From positions 186,001-250,000 of the forward strand of contig NZ_FMAE01000010.1 in the NCBI RefSeq assembly GCF_900094575.1: a stretch of DNA of 64,000 bases, given 5' to 3'. Under the pieces are notes generated by a model. That model did not search any database. It had not been told where the DNA came from and saw nothing but the letters and a program-made list of their open reading frames with translations. A program made the position numbers and the translations under genes. This document shows positions 27,697-36,315 of this stretch, piece by piece (within the stretch, counting starts at the first letter, position 1; every line of letters starts with the position of its first letter). The stretch is from Bradyrhizobium yuanmingense (GTDB taxonomy: Bacteria; Pseudomonadota; Alphaproteobacteria; Rhizobiales; Xanthobacteraceae).

Positions 27697-28857
27697 ATGT
27701 CTTCTGCCGACCGGCCGGCAACCCGCCTTGCCACCCGGCTTGCCTTCCTCGTTGCGGGCTTCGGCATCGCGTGCTGGGCACCCCTGGTGCCGTTCGCGAA
27801 GGCGCGGCTCGCCGTCGACGACGGAGTTCTCGGCCTGCTCCTGCTCAGCCTCGGCATCGGCTCGGTCGTGGCGATGCTGCTGACCGGCGTGCTCAGCGCG
27901 CGCTATGGCAGCCGGCCGATCATCGTCGCGGGCGGGATCGGTCTGACGCTGGTGCTGCCGCTGCTGGCGGTCGCAAGCTCGCCGCTGTCGCTGGCGCTGG
28001 CGCTGCTTGCGTTCGGCGCCGCGCTAGGCTCGATCGACGTCGCCATGAACATCCACGCCGTGGAGGTGGAGCGCGCCGCGCGACGCCCGCTGATGTCCGG
28101 CTTCCACGCCCTGTTCAGCATCGGCGGCTTCGCCGGTTCCGCGCTGATGACGGCGCTGCTCTCTCTGCAGCTCGGCGCGCTCGCCTCGACGTTGATCTGC
28201 TCCGTGCTGATGCTGATCGCGATGCTCGTGACCTGGCCGCGCCTGCTTCGATCGGTGCAGGTGCAGGAAGGCCCATTGTTCGTGCTGCCGCATGGATCGG
28301 TGCTGCTGCTGGCGCTGCTCGGCGCCATCACCTTCCTGGTCGAAGGCGCGATGCTCGATTGGGGCGCGCTGCTCGTGATCGGCGCCGGGCTCGTCAGCGA
28401 GGCCCAAGGCGGCATCGGCTACATCGTGTTCTCGATCGCGATGACGATCGGCCGGCTTAGCGGCGACGCCATCGTTGCGCGCATCGGAGACCGCACGACA
28501 TTGCTGTGGGGCAGCCTCATCGCGATCGCCGGCTTCGTGGTGCTGCTCACCGCGCCCGTGGCGGCGGTCGCCATCGCCGGATTCCTGCTGATCGGGCTCG
28601 GCGCCTCGAACCTCGTGCCCGTGCTATTCCGCCGGGCGGCGCAACAAAAGGTGATGCCCACGGGACTTGCGGTCGCGGCGATCACGACGGCCGGCTATGC
28701 AGGCGTCCTGCTGGGCCCTGCCGGCGTCGGCTTCGTCGCACAGCTCGGCGGACTGCCGCTGGCATTCTGGCTGCTCGCTGCCTTGATGGGTCTCGTCACG
28801 TTGACCGCCCGGACCGTCACCGCGGAGCAGCGCCGGACCTTGCATGTCGATGCGTGA
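27697..28857 (+). CDS. MFS transporter
   Basis: Integral membrane protein of 386 residues with about 12 hydrophobic segments, for example VAMLLTGVLSARYGSRPIIVAGG, the loop between helices 2 and 3 carrying the MFS-type RYGSRP. Resembles small sugar/drug MFS members of the YbjJ type. Substrate unknown. It follows the hut operon by 117 bases and may be separate from it. Confidence 0.85.
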   Translation: MSSADRPATRLATRLAFLVAGFGIACWAPLVPFAKARLAVDDGVLGLLLLSLGIGSVVAMLLTGVLSARYGSRPIIVAGGIGLTLVLPLLAVASSPLSLALALLAFGAALGSIDVAMNIHAVEVERAARRPLMSGFHALFSIGGFAGSALMTALLSLQLGALASTLICSVLMLIAMLVTWPRLLRSVQVQEGPLFVLPHGSVLLLALLGAITFLVEGAMLDWGALLVIGAGLVSEAQGGIGYIVFSIAMTIGRLSGDAIVARIGDRTTLLWGSLIAIAGFVVLLTAPVAAVAIAGFLLIGLGASNLVPVLFRRAAQQKVMPTGLAVAAITTAGYAGVLLGPAGVGFVAQLGGLPLAFWLLAALMGLVTLTARTVTAEQRRTLHVDA

Positions 28858-28927
28858 CCGGACTCGCGTCGGCTTTGACCGATGAGGAGGTGGACCGCCA
28901 CAGCCGGCGAGCCACCTTCTTCAGGCT

Positions 28928-29443
28928 CTAGCCTCCGACTGCCGCAGCGCGCCGCGGCAGCTTCCAGCCCGGCCGGATGAAGTGGCAGGTGTAGCCGTCA
29001 GGATAACGTTCGAGATAATCCTGATGCTCGGGCTCGGCCTCCCAGAACTCGCGCGCGGGCGCGACCTCGGTCACCACCTTGCCGGGCCACAGGCCGGACG
29101 CCTCGACGTCGGCGATGGTGTCTTCGGCAATCCGCTTCTGCTCCTCGCTGGTGTAGAAGATCGCCGACCGATAGCTCGTGCCGATATCGTTGCCCTGACG
29201 GTTGAGCGTGGTCGGATCATGGATCTGGAAGAAGAACTCCAGCATGGTCCGGAAGCTGGTCCTGGCCGGATCGAACACGATCTCGATCGCTTCGGCATGG
29301 CCTTCGTGATTGCGGTAGGTGGCGTTCTTGACGTGCCCACCGGTGTAACCGACGCGGGTGGAGATCACGCCCGGCTGCTTGCGGATCAGATCCTGCATGC
29401 CCCAGAAGCAGCCGCCGGCCAAAACTGCGCGTTCCGTCGTCAT
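28928..29443 (-). CDS. msrA: Peptide-methionine (S)-S-oxide reductase
   Basis: Repairs the S epimer of methionine sulfoxide in proteins. 171 residues from ATG 29443 (MTTERAVLAGG), standard length; a 75-residue upstream frame is rejected. Catalytic Cys in GGCFWGMQ, and RVGYTGGHVKNATYRNHEGHAEAIEIVFDP and NRQGNDIGTSYRSAIF are classic MsrA motifs. Encoded next to an OsmC-type peroxidase gene and a BisC-type sulfoxide reductase on the same strand. Confidence 0.96.
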   Translation of the reverse strand: MTTERAVLAGGCFWGMQDLIRKQPGVISTRVGYTGGHVKNATYRNHEGHAEAIEIVFDPARTSFRTMLEFFFQIHDPTTLNRQGNDIGTSYRSAIFYTSEEQKRIAEDTIADVEASGLWPGKVVTEVAPAREFWEAEPEHQDYLERYPDGYTCHFIRPGWKLPRRAAAVGG

Positions 29444-29570
29444 GTGATGTGCTCCCAATGATCGCTCAACAGCTTGTCCATCATATAGGCTTTCGGCCGC
29501 CCGGCCGAAAGCCGCGCGTTGACGCCCACGCGGTGGCCTGGACCGGATGGACCGGAAGCAGGCGCGCGCC

Positions 29571-29992
29571 CTAGACCAGCTTGGCGTCGAGCGTGATGGC
29601 GGCGTTGAGCACCTTGGACACCGGGCAGTTCTTCTCGGCCTCGCCGGCGAGCCGGGCGAAGCCGGCATCGTCGAGACCAGGCACCTTCGCCCGCAGGGTC
29701 AGGGCGGATTTGCTGATCTTGAACCCTTGCCTTCGGGCTCGAGCGTAACGGCGGCTTCGGTCGACAGCTCGTCCGGCGTGAAACCCGCCATCTGCAGGCC
29801 GAAGGCTAGCGCCATGGTGAAACAGCCGGCATGGGCCGCGGCGATCAACTCTTCGGGATTGGTGCCCTTCTCGTTCTCGAAGCGGGTCTTGAATGAATAG
29901 GGCGTCCCGGCGAGCACGCCGGATTCGCTCGACAGATGGCCCGTGCCATCGCGACCAGTGCCCTTCCAGACTGCTGTTGCCTTGCGGATCAT
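29571..29992 (-). pseudogene. osmC: OsmC-family organic peroxide reductase, single-base frameshift
   Basis: The N-terminal ~91 residues (MIRKATAVWKGTGRDGTGH...) read from ATG 29992, with the peroxidatic Cys in AHAGCFTMAL. Around 29721-29726 the frame shifts. The rest of the OsmC fold (FKISKSALTLRAKVPGLDD... and the second Cys in EKNCPVSKVL) continues one frame over to the stop at 29571. GGCAAGGGTTCAAG would read through as ...GK-G-F-K if one base were added. Both cysteines and all secondary-structure blocks survive, so this is either a very recent mutation or a sequencing error. TAG of the upstream molybdoenzyme abuts the ATG. Confidence 0.85.
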
Positions 29993-32335
29993 CTAAAGGT
30001 CTCCTTGCTTTGCCCAAACCGGATCGAACGCGCGGATCGGCGGTAGATTGCCGGTGAACTTCTCCACCTCGACGGTCGTCAACTGGCCGGTGCAGCCCTG
30101 CGCCAGGGACGAGGTGCCGACGTCGCGGGTCAGCACGTTCGGATTGCCGTGAACGCAGAGCGGCGCCTCGTCTTCCGGATCCATCGGATCGTACCACGCG
30201 CCGGTCGGCAGCTGAACCACGCCGGGCGCGATGCCATCGGTAACGCGGACCGCGGCGAGGCAGGCACCGCGCTCGTTGAACAGGCGGATGATGTCGCCGT
30301 CCTTGATGCCGCGCGCCTGTGCATCGACCGGGTTCATGCGCGCGACCTCGCGGCCGCGATGCTTCGAGCCCAGCGAATGTCCGCCGAAATCGAGCTGGCT
30401 GTGCAGGCGCGTCACGGGCTGGTTGGCGACGAGGAAGCACGGTGCCCCCGGCTTGGGAACATCGCTCTTGTCGAGCCAGACCGGATGTCCGGGACAATCC
30501 GCATCACCGTGCCCTGCGATCTTGGCCGAGTAGATCTCGATGCGTCCGCTCGGCGTCGGCAAAGCGTGATTGATGGGATCCTCGCGAAAGCGGCGTAGCC
30601 GGCCGCCGTCATCGGGCTGCTGCGGCACGACCAGGCTGCCGCGCGCCCAGAATTCTTCGAAGCTCGGCGCTTCGAGGCCGCGCTTGGCAAGCGATGCGCG
30701 GGTCGGCTCGTAGAGATGCTCCAGCCATTGCCGCGACGTGCGCCCTTCGGTGAACGACTCGCGCGCCCCAAGACGCTCGGCGAGATCGGCGAAGATATCG
30801 TAATCGTCACGCGCGAGCCCGAACGGCTCGGCGATCCGGTGCATCGCGACCATCAGGGGATCGTTGGTGGAATAGCCGATGTCCTCGCGCTCCAGCGTCA
30901 TCGTCGCGGGCAGCACGATATCGGCGTGGCGGGCGGTGGCGGTCCAGGCGAGCTCGTGCACGACCAGCGTGTCCACCTTCGCGAAGGCCTTGCGCAGGCG
31001 GTTGATGTCCTGATGGTGATGGAAGGGATTGCCGCCCGCCCAGTAGACCAGACGAATATCCGGATAGGTGCGCGTCTCGCCGTTGTAGCGATATGTGGTG
31101 CCGGGATTGAGCAGCATATCGGCGATGCGCGCCACCGGAATGAAATCGGCAACGCCGTTGCGGCCCTGCCCCAGCGTCGGTCCCGGCACGTCGTTGACGC
31201 GGCGGCCGTAATAGCCGATCGCACCCAGCGAATAGGCATAGCCGCCGCCGGGAAGGCCGATCTGGCCGAGGGCCGCCGCCAGCACCATGCCCATCCACAC
31301 CGGCTGCTCGCCATGCTCGGCGCGCTGCAGCGAATGGGAGACGGTGACGAGCGCGCGCTTTCCGGCGAGACGCCGCGCCAGCTTGCGGATCGCATCCGCA
31401 CTGACGCCTGAGATCGCGGCGGCCCATTCGGCGTGCTTGGCTTGCCCGTCGCTCTCACCGTTGAGATAGCGCAGGAAGATTGCCCAGCCCTCGGTGTAGC
31501 GGTCGAGGAAGGCCTGGTCGTGCAGCTTCTCACTGACCAGCGTATGGACGATGCCGAGCATCAGGGCGGTGTCGGTGCCGGGCACGCAACTCATCCATTC
31601 GGCGCCGGCCTCGACCGGCAGATCGTCGCGCAGCGGGCTGACCAGGATGAACTCGCAGCCGCGCGCCCGCGCCGCCGCCATGGCGCCGCGCTCGACATGC
31701 TTGCTGATCGAGCCGCCGGCCACCATGGAGTTCTTCAGCGCCATGCCGCCGAACGCCAGCACGATGTCGGTCTCGGCCGCGATCTGCTCCCAGGTGACGT
31801 TGCGCTTGGTGATGTCCTCGTAGCCGGCCAGGATCTGCGGCAGCAGCATCGAGGACGCACCGGACGAATAGGTGTTGACCGAGCGCACATAGCCGCCCAA
31901 CGCGATATTGAGGAAGCGATGCACCTGGCTCTGGGCGTGATGGAAGCGCCCGGCACTCGACCAGCCATAGGAGCCGCCGAACACGGCGCCGGGTCCGCGG
32001 TTGTCGCGAATGCGGCCAAGCTCGTCGCCGAGGAGATCCAGTGCCTTCTCCCAGCTGACGGAGACGAACTCGTCACGGCCGCGGCGATCGTCCGGGCCCG
32101 GCCCGCGCTCGAGCCAGCCGCGGCGGATTGCCGGCTGGGCGATGCGCGCCTGGTGGCGGAGCGCGCCCGGAAAATTGTCGATGATGCCGTTCGGATCGGG
32201 ATCGCCCGCATAGGCCCTGACCTCCAACCCGGCCGCGCTCTGGCGCGCGGAGAACACGCCCCAATGCGAGGTGTGCGGCTTGAAGCCGTCCGACAGGTCA
32301 AGACCGGGGTCGGGGAAGCCAATCGTATCGTCCAT
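29993..32335 (-). CDS. bisC: Cytoplasmic molybdopterin oxidoreductase, biotin/methionine sulfoxide reductase type
   Basis: DMSO-reductase-family enzyme of 780 residues from ATG 32335; an upstream extension of 51 codons is rejected. No Tat signal, as in BisC, whereas TorA and DmsA are exported. NTYSSGASSMLLPQ contains the Ser expected as molybdenum ligand. No N-terminal Fe-S cysteine cluster is present, also as in BisC/TorZ. C-terminal LHSQLDFGGHSLGSKHRGRE and PTGAWYDP are typical. With MsrA and OsmC downstream it forms a repair group for oxidised sulfur compounds. Exact substrate (biotin, methionine sulfoxide, N-oxides) is uncertain. Confidence 0.88.
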   Translation of the reverse strand: MDDTIGFPDPGLDLSDGFKPHTSHWGVFSARQSAAGLEVRAYAGDPDPNGIIDNFPGALRHQARIAQPAIRRGWLERGPGPDDRRGRDEFVSVSWEKALDLLGDELGRIRDNRGPGAVFGGSYGWSSAGRFHHAQSQVHRFLNIALGGYVRSVNTYSSGASSMLLPQILAGYEDITKRNVTWEQIAAETDIVLAFGGMALKNSMVAGGSISKHVERGAMAAARARGCEFILVSPLRDDLPVEAGAEWMSCVPGTDTALMLGIVHTLVSEKLHDQAFLDRYTEGWAIFLRYLNGESDGQAKHAEWAAAISGVSADAIRKLARRLAGKRALVTVSHSLQRAEHGEQPVWMGMVLAAALGQIGLPGGGYAYSLGAIGYYGRRVNDVPGPTLGQGRNGVADFIPVARIADMLLNPGTTYRYNGETRTYPDIRLVYWAGGNPFHHHQDINRLRKAFAKVDTLVVHELAWTATARHADIVLPATMTLEREDIGYSTNDPLMVAMHRIAEPFGLARDDYDIFADLAERLGARESFTEGRTSRQWLEHLYEPTRASLAKRGLEAPSFEEFWARGSLVVPQQPDDGGRLRRFREDPINHALPTPSGRIEIYSAKIAGHGDADCPGHPVWLDKSDVPKPGAPCFLVANQPVTRLHSQLDFGGHSLGSKHRGREVARMNPVDAQARGIKDGDIIRLFNERGACLAAVRVTDGIAPGVVQLPTGAWYDPMDPEDEAPLCVHGNPNVLTRDVGTSSLAQGCTGQLTTVEVEKFTGNLPPIRAFDPVWAKQGDL

Positions 32336-32818
32336 CTCTGATCCTTGTTCCGGCGGCGTCGGCAGGGTGGTAATATACCGATCCGCTCCGGACGTCGTCG
32401 AGATCAGGGTTGACGGGAACGCTGGCCTGCCCCGCGCAAAGCCAGCCTCAAGGCCGTTGACACTCCCGAGCGCCGTCGAGCGCGTCATGTCGCTCGTTTT
32501 GGCGCCGACGCTGCATCATCCACGTGCGCAGCAATCGACCAGCAGATTCCAGATCCGCTGCGTCTCTTCTCTCTTGTTCGCCTCCGGCACGTTCTCCGCG
32601 CTCGACCGATCGAACGCGGCGATGGTGTGGGGTTGGCGAGGCACGATCCACCGCTCCGAAATCGGGTCGTACCATTTGCCGATATTCTCAGTCACGTCGG
32701 TCGACTCACAGGTTGACAGGCTCGGGCGATGCGCCCCGCGCGGTCCTCGTTGGAGCCCGTGTGGCGCCACCCGATTCACCAATCAGGAGATCGCATGTTC
32801 GTTCCCAGCCCGCCGGCG
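32336..32818. other. Intergenic region upstream of bisC
   Basis: About 480 bases. It holds the bisC promoter. A minus-strand frame at 32516-32782 encodes 88 residues including a protein-like stretch ENIGKWYDPISERWIV, but it has no recognisable ribosome site or family, so it is noted without a gene call. Nothing else was recognised. Confidence 0.35.
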
Positions 32819-33013
32819 TCAGCCCGGCCGGGCCGGATGCAGCGTGCGCGGATGCCGCTCGTGCAGCAATCGCGCCAGCTCCTCACGCTCGGTGTCGCGG
32901 CCCTTCATCGCGGTCTCGAACAGTGCCTCCTGGATGTCGCGAGGCATGTCGCCCCATACGTCCATCGCCGCACGTCCGAGCAGGCCCACAAAATGATCCA
33001 CTCCATCGCTCAT
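32819..33013 (-). CDS. Small conserved-looking hypothetical protein
   Basis: 64-residue protein from ATG 33013 (MSDGVDHFVGLLGRAAMDVWGDMP...). The sequence is amphipathic and helical: DIQEALFETAMKGRDTEREELARLLHERHPRT. I have seen similar short helical proteins ending LHERHPRT in rhizobial genomes, with no assigned function. It is divergent from the DUF892 gene 87 bases away, a common arrangement for stress genes. Confidence 0.6.
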   Translation of the reverse strand: MSDGVDHFVGLLGRAAMDVWGDMPRDIQEALFETAMKGRDTEREELARLLHERHPRTLHPARPG

Positions 33014-33100
33014 TCGGCTCTCCCGATCTGCACACGGGAATGGAACAGCGGCGGCAGCTCCGCGTTCCACTGCCATCATTGTGAAAAGGAGACGTCTTTT

Positions 33101-33616
33101 ATGGGATTCTTCACCAAGGACATCCAGTCGATGGAAGACCTGCTGCTGCACGGGCTCCAAGACATCCACTACGCGGAACAGCAGATCCTGAAGGCGCTGC
33201 CGAAGATGATCGACAAGGCCACCAACAGGGATCTCGTCGCTGGGCTGAAGGCGCATCTGGAAGAGACCAACAAGCAGGTCGAGCGCCTCGACAAGGTCTT
33301 CGCCAAGCTCGGCAAGGAGCCGAGCGGCACGCATTGCCCGGCCATCGACGGCCTGATCAAGGAAGCCGACGAGACCGCCGGCGAGATCGAGGACAAGGCC
33401 GTGCTGGACGCCGCGATCGTCGCCAACGCACAGGCGGTGGAGCATTACGAGATGTGCCGGTACGGCACGCTGATCGCCTGGGCGGAAGAGCTCGGCCACG
33501 ACGACATCGTGCGCTTCCTCACCACCAATCTGAACGAAGAGAAGGCCGCCAACACCAAGCTGAACACGGTGGCCCTGCGCAAAGGCGTCAACGCCAAGGC
33601 GTCCAGCGCTGCGTGA
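33101..33616 (+). CDS. Ferritin-like DUF892 protein (YciE/YciF type)
   Basis: 171-residue all-helical protein of the YciE/YciF stress family. N-terminal FTKDIQSMEDLLLHGLQDIHYAEQQILKALPKM is the family signature. Later HLEETNKQVERLDKVF and AVEHYEMCRYGTL carry the Glu and His of the ferritin-like diiron site. GAAAAGGAGA lies upstream of the ATG. These proteins are induced by osmotic or general stress in other bacteria; the molecular function is unknown. Confidence 0.93.
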   Translation: MGFFTKDIQSMEDLLLHGLQDIHYAEQQILKALPKMIDKATNRDLVAGLKAHLEETNKQVERLDKVFAKLGKEPSGTHCPAIDGLIKEADETAGEIEDKAVLDAAIVANAQAVEHYEMCRYGTLIAWAEELGHDDIVRFLTTNLNEEKAANTKLNTVALRKGVNAKASSAA

Positions 33617-33636
33617 TTGAAAGCGACTGATTGAGA

Positions 33637-33666
33637 GTGGCGGCGCCGGTAGTGCGGTGCCGCCAC
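33637..33666. terminator. Hairpin between convergent DUF892 and SDR genes
   Basis: GTGGCGGC at 33637-33644 pairs with GCCGCCAC at 33659-33666 over a 14-base loop. There is no T-tract. Placement 20 bases after one stop codon and 15 before the other suggests a shared terminator. Confidence 0.5.
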
Positions 33667-33680
33667 GGTGCTCGCCTGGA

Positions 33681-34538
33681 TCAGATGAACGGCTTGCCGC
33701 CGGTGACGGGCAACGTCGCCCCCGACGTGTAGCTCGAAAGCGGATCGGCCAGCATGACATAGGCCGTCGCGAGCTCGGCCGGCTGGCCGGCGCGCTGCAT
33801 GGGCACCTGCTTGCCGAAGTTCTTGACCCTTTCCTCCGACATGGTCGAGGGAATCAGCGGCGTCCAGATCGGCCCCGGGGCCACCGCATTGACCCGAATG
33901 CCCTTCTCGGCCAGCATCTGCGCAAGCCCGCCAGTGAAATTCTGGATCGCACCCTTGGTCGTGGCGTAGGCCAGCAGGCTCGGATTCGGCATGTCGGAGT
34001 TCACCGAGGCCGTGTTGATGATCGCGGAGCCCGGCCGCATGTGGGGGACGGCGGCTTTGGCCAGATAGAACATGGCGTGGATGTTGATCTCGAATGTCCG
34101 CCGCCATTCGTCGTCGCTGATATCCGCGATGTCCTTGAACGTCGCCTGATGGGCAGCGTTGTTGACGAGGATGTCGATGCCGCCGAGCTCCTCGACGGTG
34201 CGACGCACGATGGCGCTGCAATGTTCGGGATTGCTGATATCGCCCGGGATCAGGACGGCCTTGCGTCCCTCCCGCTCGACCAGCGCCTTGACCTCGGCCG
34301 CATCCTCGTCCTCGTTCAAATAGGAGATGACGATATCCGCGCCTTCACGCGCATAGGCGATCGCCACCGCGCGGCCGATGCCGCTGTCGCCGCCCGTGAT
34401 GATGGCCTTCTTTCCGGCAAGACGGCCGGAGCCCTTGTAACTCTCCTCGCCGTGATCCGGTCGCGGCTGCATGGCCCGCGTCGAGCCCGGCATCGGCTGC
34501 TGCTGCGCAGGATAAGGCGGCTTTGGATAATTGGTCAT
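33681..34538 (-). CDS. SDR family oxidoreductase (YghA-like)
   Basis: Short-chain dehydrogenase of 285 residues from ATG 34538 (MTNYPKPPYPAQQQ). A Pro/Gln-rich leader of about 45 residues precedes the Rossmann TGGDSGIGRAVA. NNAA and the catalytic YATTKGA with Tyr and Lys follow. The extended leader and PGPIWTPLIPSTM are typical of the E. coli YghA-like group, often stress-induced. Faces the DUF892 gene, suggesting a stress-related context. Confidence 0.92.
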   Translation of the reverse strand: MTNYPKPPYPAQQQPMPGSTRAMQPRPDHGEESYKGSGRLAGKKAIITGGDSGIGRAVAIAYAREGADIVISYLNEDEDAAEVKALVEREGRKAVLIPGDISNPEHCSAIVRRTVEELGGIDILVNNAAHQATFKDIADISDDEWRRTFEINIHAMFYLAKAAVPHMRPGSAIINTASVNSDMPNPSLLAYATTKGAIQNFTGGLAQMLAEKGIRVNAVAPGPIWTPLIPSTMSEERVKNFGKQVPMQRAGQPAELATAYVMLADPLSSYTSGATLPVTGGKPFI

Positions 34539-34988
34539 GGACAACTCCCGGCGTTTGCTGCGCTAACGGAGCGCCGCCGGAAGTGTTCCTGGCGTTGATT
34601 CCGTCATCGCACAGCGTGGCCGCACCCCCAGAGATCCGATTACGACGTCATCTCTCACACACCGTCCGAGCGGGTGTGACGATAGGCTTGCCGGGCTCCG
34701 CCCACAGGAACCCATTCGAGAACGGCGCGCCCGGATAGGCTGCAGCAAGCCGGCGGTTGCCGCCGTCGACGTCGTCGCGACCATCCAATGCCTGGCGATC
34801 GTTCAACGCACCCTCCTGTTTCTCGCGAATGCCGGGCTGCCCCAGCGGCTTGCGGAACTCTCGGCTAGAAAAACTCCCGCGGATCGCTCACCATGGCGTC
34901 ACCCTTGAGGACCATGTTGCGGAGAGCATCTTGAAACTCGCAGGTGTTTTAAAGTGCGCTAAGATATCTCAAGCAATCGGACACGGGC
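34539..34988. other. Intergenic region with no recognisable gene
   Basis: About 450 bases between the SDR gene and a decayed transporter gene. Frames here are short and unlike known proteins. It must hold the SDR promoter; nothing more specific is seen. Confidence 0.4.
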
Positions 34989-35486
34989 TTGACACCTGTA
35001 GCCAAATCGAACGAGCGGATTTTCGGTCTCCTGAGCGCAGCCGGCGTGTTCTGCATCTGGTCCGGCTTTCTCGTCTTCTCGAGGGCCGGCATGCAATCCG
35101 GCCTGACACCCTTCGATTTGACCGCACTTCGGTCCCTGGTCACCGGCCCCCTGGTTCTTCCGTTCGCCAAGGCCTGGTGACCGCGCCACCTGCCGCTGCA
35201 CGCAATCCTGTCGATGTCAATTTGTGGTCCCGGCGCGCTATAGAGCATTCTGATGTACTTTGGGTTGAAGGGGGCGTCGGCGGCATACGGGGGAGCGTTC
35301 GCCAACGGCTCGCTGCCGATCTTCACCATTCTGCTGGGATTGCTTGTCGCACGGCGCGTGCCGTCCCAGCGGCAACTCATTGCAGTTCTCATTCTGCTCG
35401 TCGGCGCAGTGCTCGTTGCCATTCCGGGCATGCGCGCCGGCGGCAACAGCGTGGCATCGGCCATCGGGTTCTTCCTCGCAGCGTGA
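34989..35486 (+). pseudogene. Decayed EamA/DMT-family transporter
   Basis: Two separate in-phase pieces look like parts of one drug/metabolite transporter. 34989-35180 gives SNERIFGLLSAAGVFCIWSGFLVFSRAGMQSGL and LRSLVTGPLVLPFAKAW, the first EamA helices. 35253-35486 gives MYFGLKGASAAYGGAFANGSLPIFTILLGLLVARRVPS and a helix ending VAIPGMRAGG, the end of the first EamA repeat. The rest of the second repeat is missing and stop codons intervene. Interpreted as a truncated pseudogene. Confidence 0.75.
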
Positions 35487-35639
35487 CGATGCCGCTTCCG
35501 TTCGGATTCGTCGCGTCTGTGCGCTCAGTGCTGCCGCTCGCTACCTACCTCGCAGACATTTCACGGCGGCAGGCTGCGAGCATATAGCGTATCGTCGAAA
35601 CTTTCTGCAGGGCGGACCGCTAGATCAGATTGGTCATTC

Positions 35640-36275
35640 TCAGTAGAGCCTCGTGCGGTATCCTTCTTCCATCGTCTTCTCGGCCTCTTCGACCGCGATG
35701 GCGACAGTCTGCTCGGCGATGATCCGGCCGAGCGTCGGGAAACTGTTGCGCTCGACCTGAGCAGCCGGATTCCAGAGCTTCGAGCGCATCAGCGCCTTGC
35801 CACAATGAAAATAGGTCTCCTCGACATGGATCTTCAGCCCGATGATTGGGACCACGTTCTGCACCGCGAGCGGCGTCAACAGCTCGGCATCCTGCGAGAT
35901 CTCGGCGCGGCCATTGACGCGCAGGGTCTCGTTGATCCCCGGCACCAGGAAGATCAGGCCGATGCCAGGGGAAGCGATGATATTGCCGAAGGTGTCGACG
36001 CGGTTGTTGCCGCGCCGGTCCGGGATCAGCAGCGTCTTGTCGTCGAGCACGGCGACGAAGCCCGGCGCGTCGCCGCGCGGGCTTGCATCGGCATGACCGT
36101 TGCCGTCGCTGGTGGCAAGGACGAGGAACGGGGAAAGCGCGATGAAGTCGCGACAGAACCTGTCGAGATGGCTGAGAACCTTCTTCTCGGCGAGCGGGCT
36201 GAGCTGCCCGAAATGCGCGCGCAGATCCTCTTGCGTCTTGACCGGCGGCTTGCCGCCTGCACCCTGGCTGCCCAT
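35640..36275 (-). CDS. FMN-binding pyridoxamine 5'-phosphate oxidase-family protein
   Basis: 211-residue split-barrel protein from ATG 36275 (MGSQGAGGKPPVKT). Motifs: FLVLATSDGNGHADASPRGDAPGFV, LLIPDRRGNNRVDTFGNI and LRVNGRAEI match the PPOX-type FMN proteins of the MSMEG_1061 group. Substrate unknown; such proteins bind FMN or F420 and reduce small molecules. It starts 41 bases after the M20 peptidase gene on the same strand and could be the last gene of the peptide-transport operon. Confidence 0.88.
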   Translation of the reverse strand: MGSQGAGGKPPVKTQEDLRAHFGQLSPLAEKKVLSHLDRFCRDFIALSPFLVLATSDGNGHADASPRGDAPGFVAVLDDKTLLIPDRRGNNRVDTFGNIIASPGIGLIFLVPGINETLRVNGRAEISQDAELLTPLAVQNVVPIIGLKIHVEETYFHCGKALMRSKLWNPAAQVERNSFPTLGRIIAEQTVAIAVEEAEKTMEEGYRTRLY

Positions 36276-36315
36276 TCGCGAACCTCCCTTTTTGCGGTGA
36301 GTTTCCTTCTTTCGG

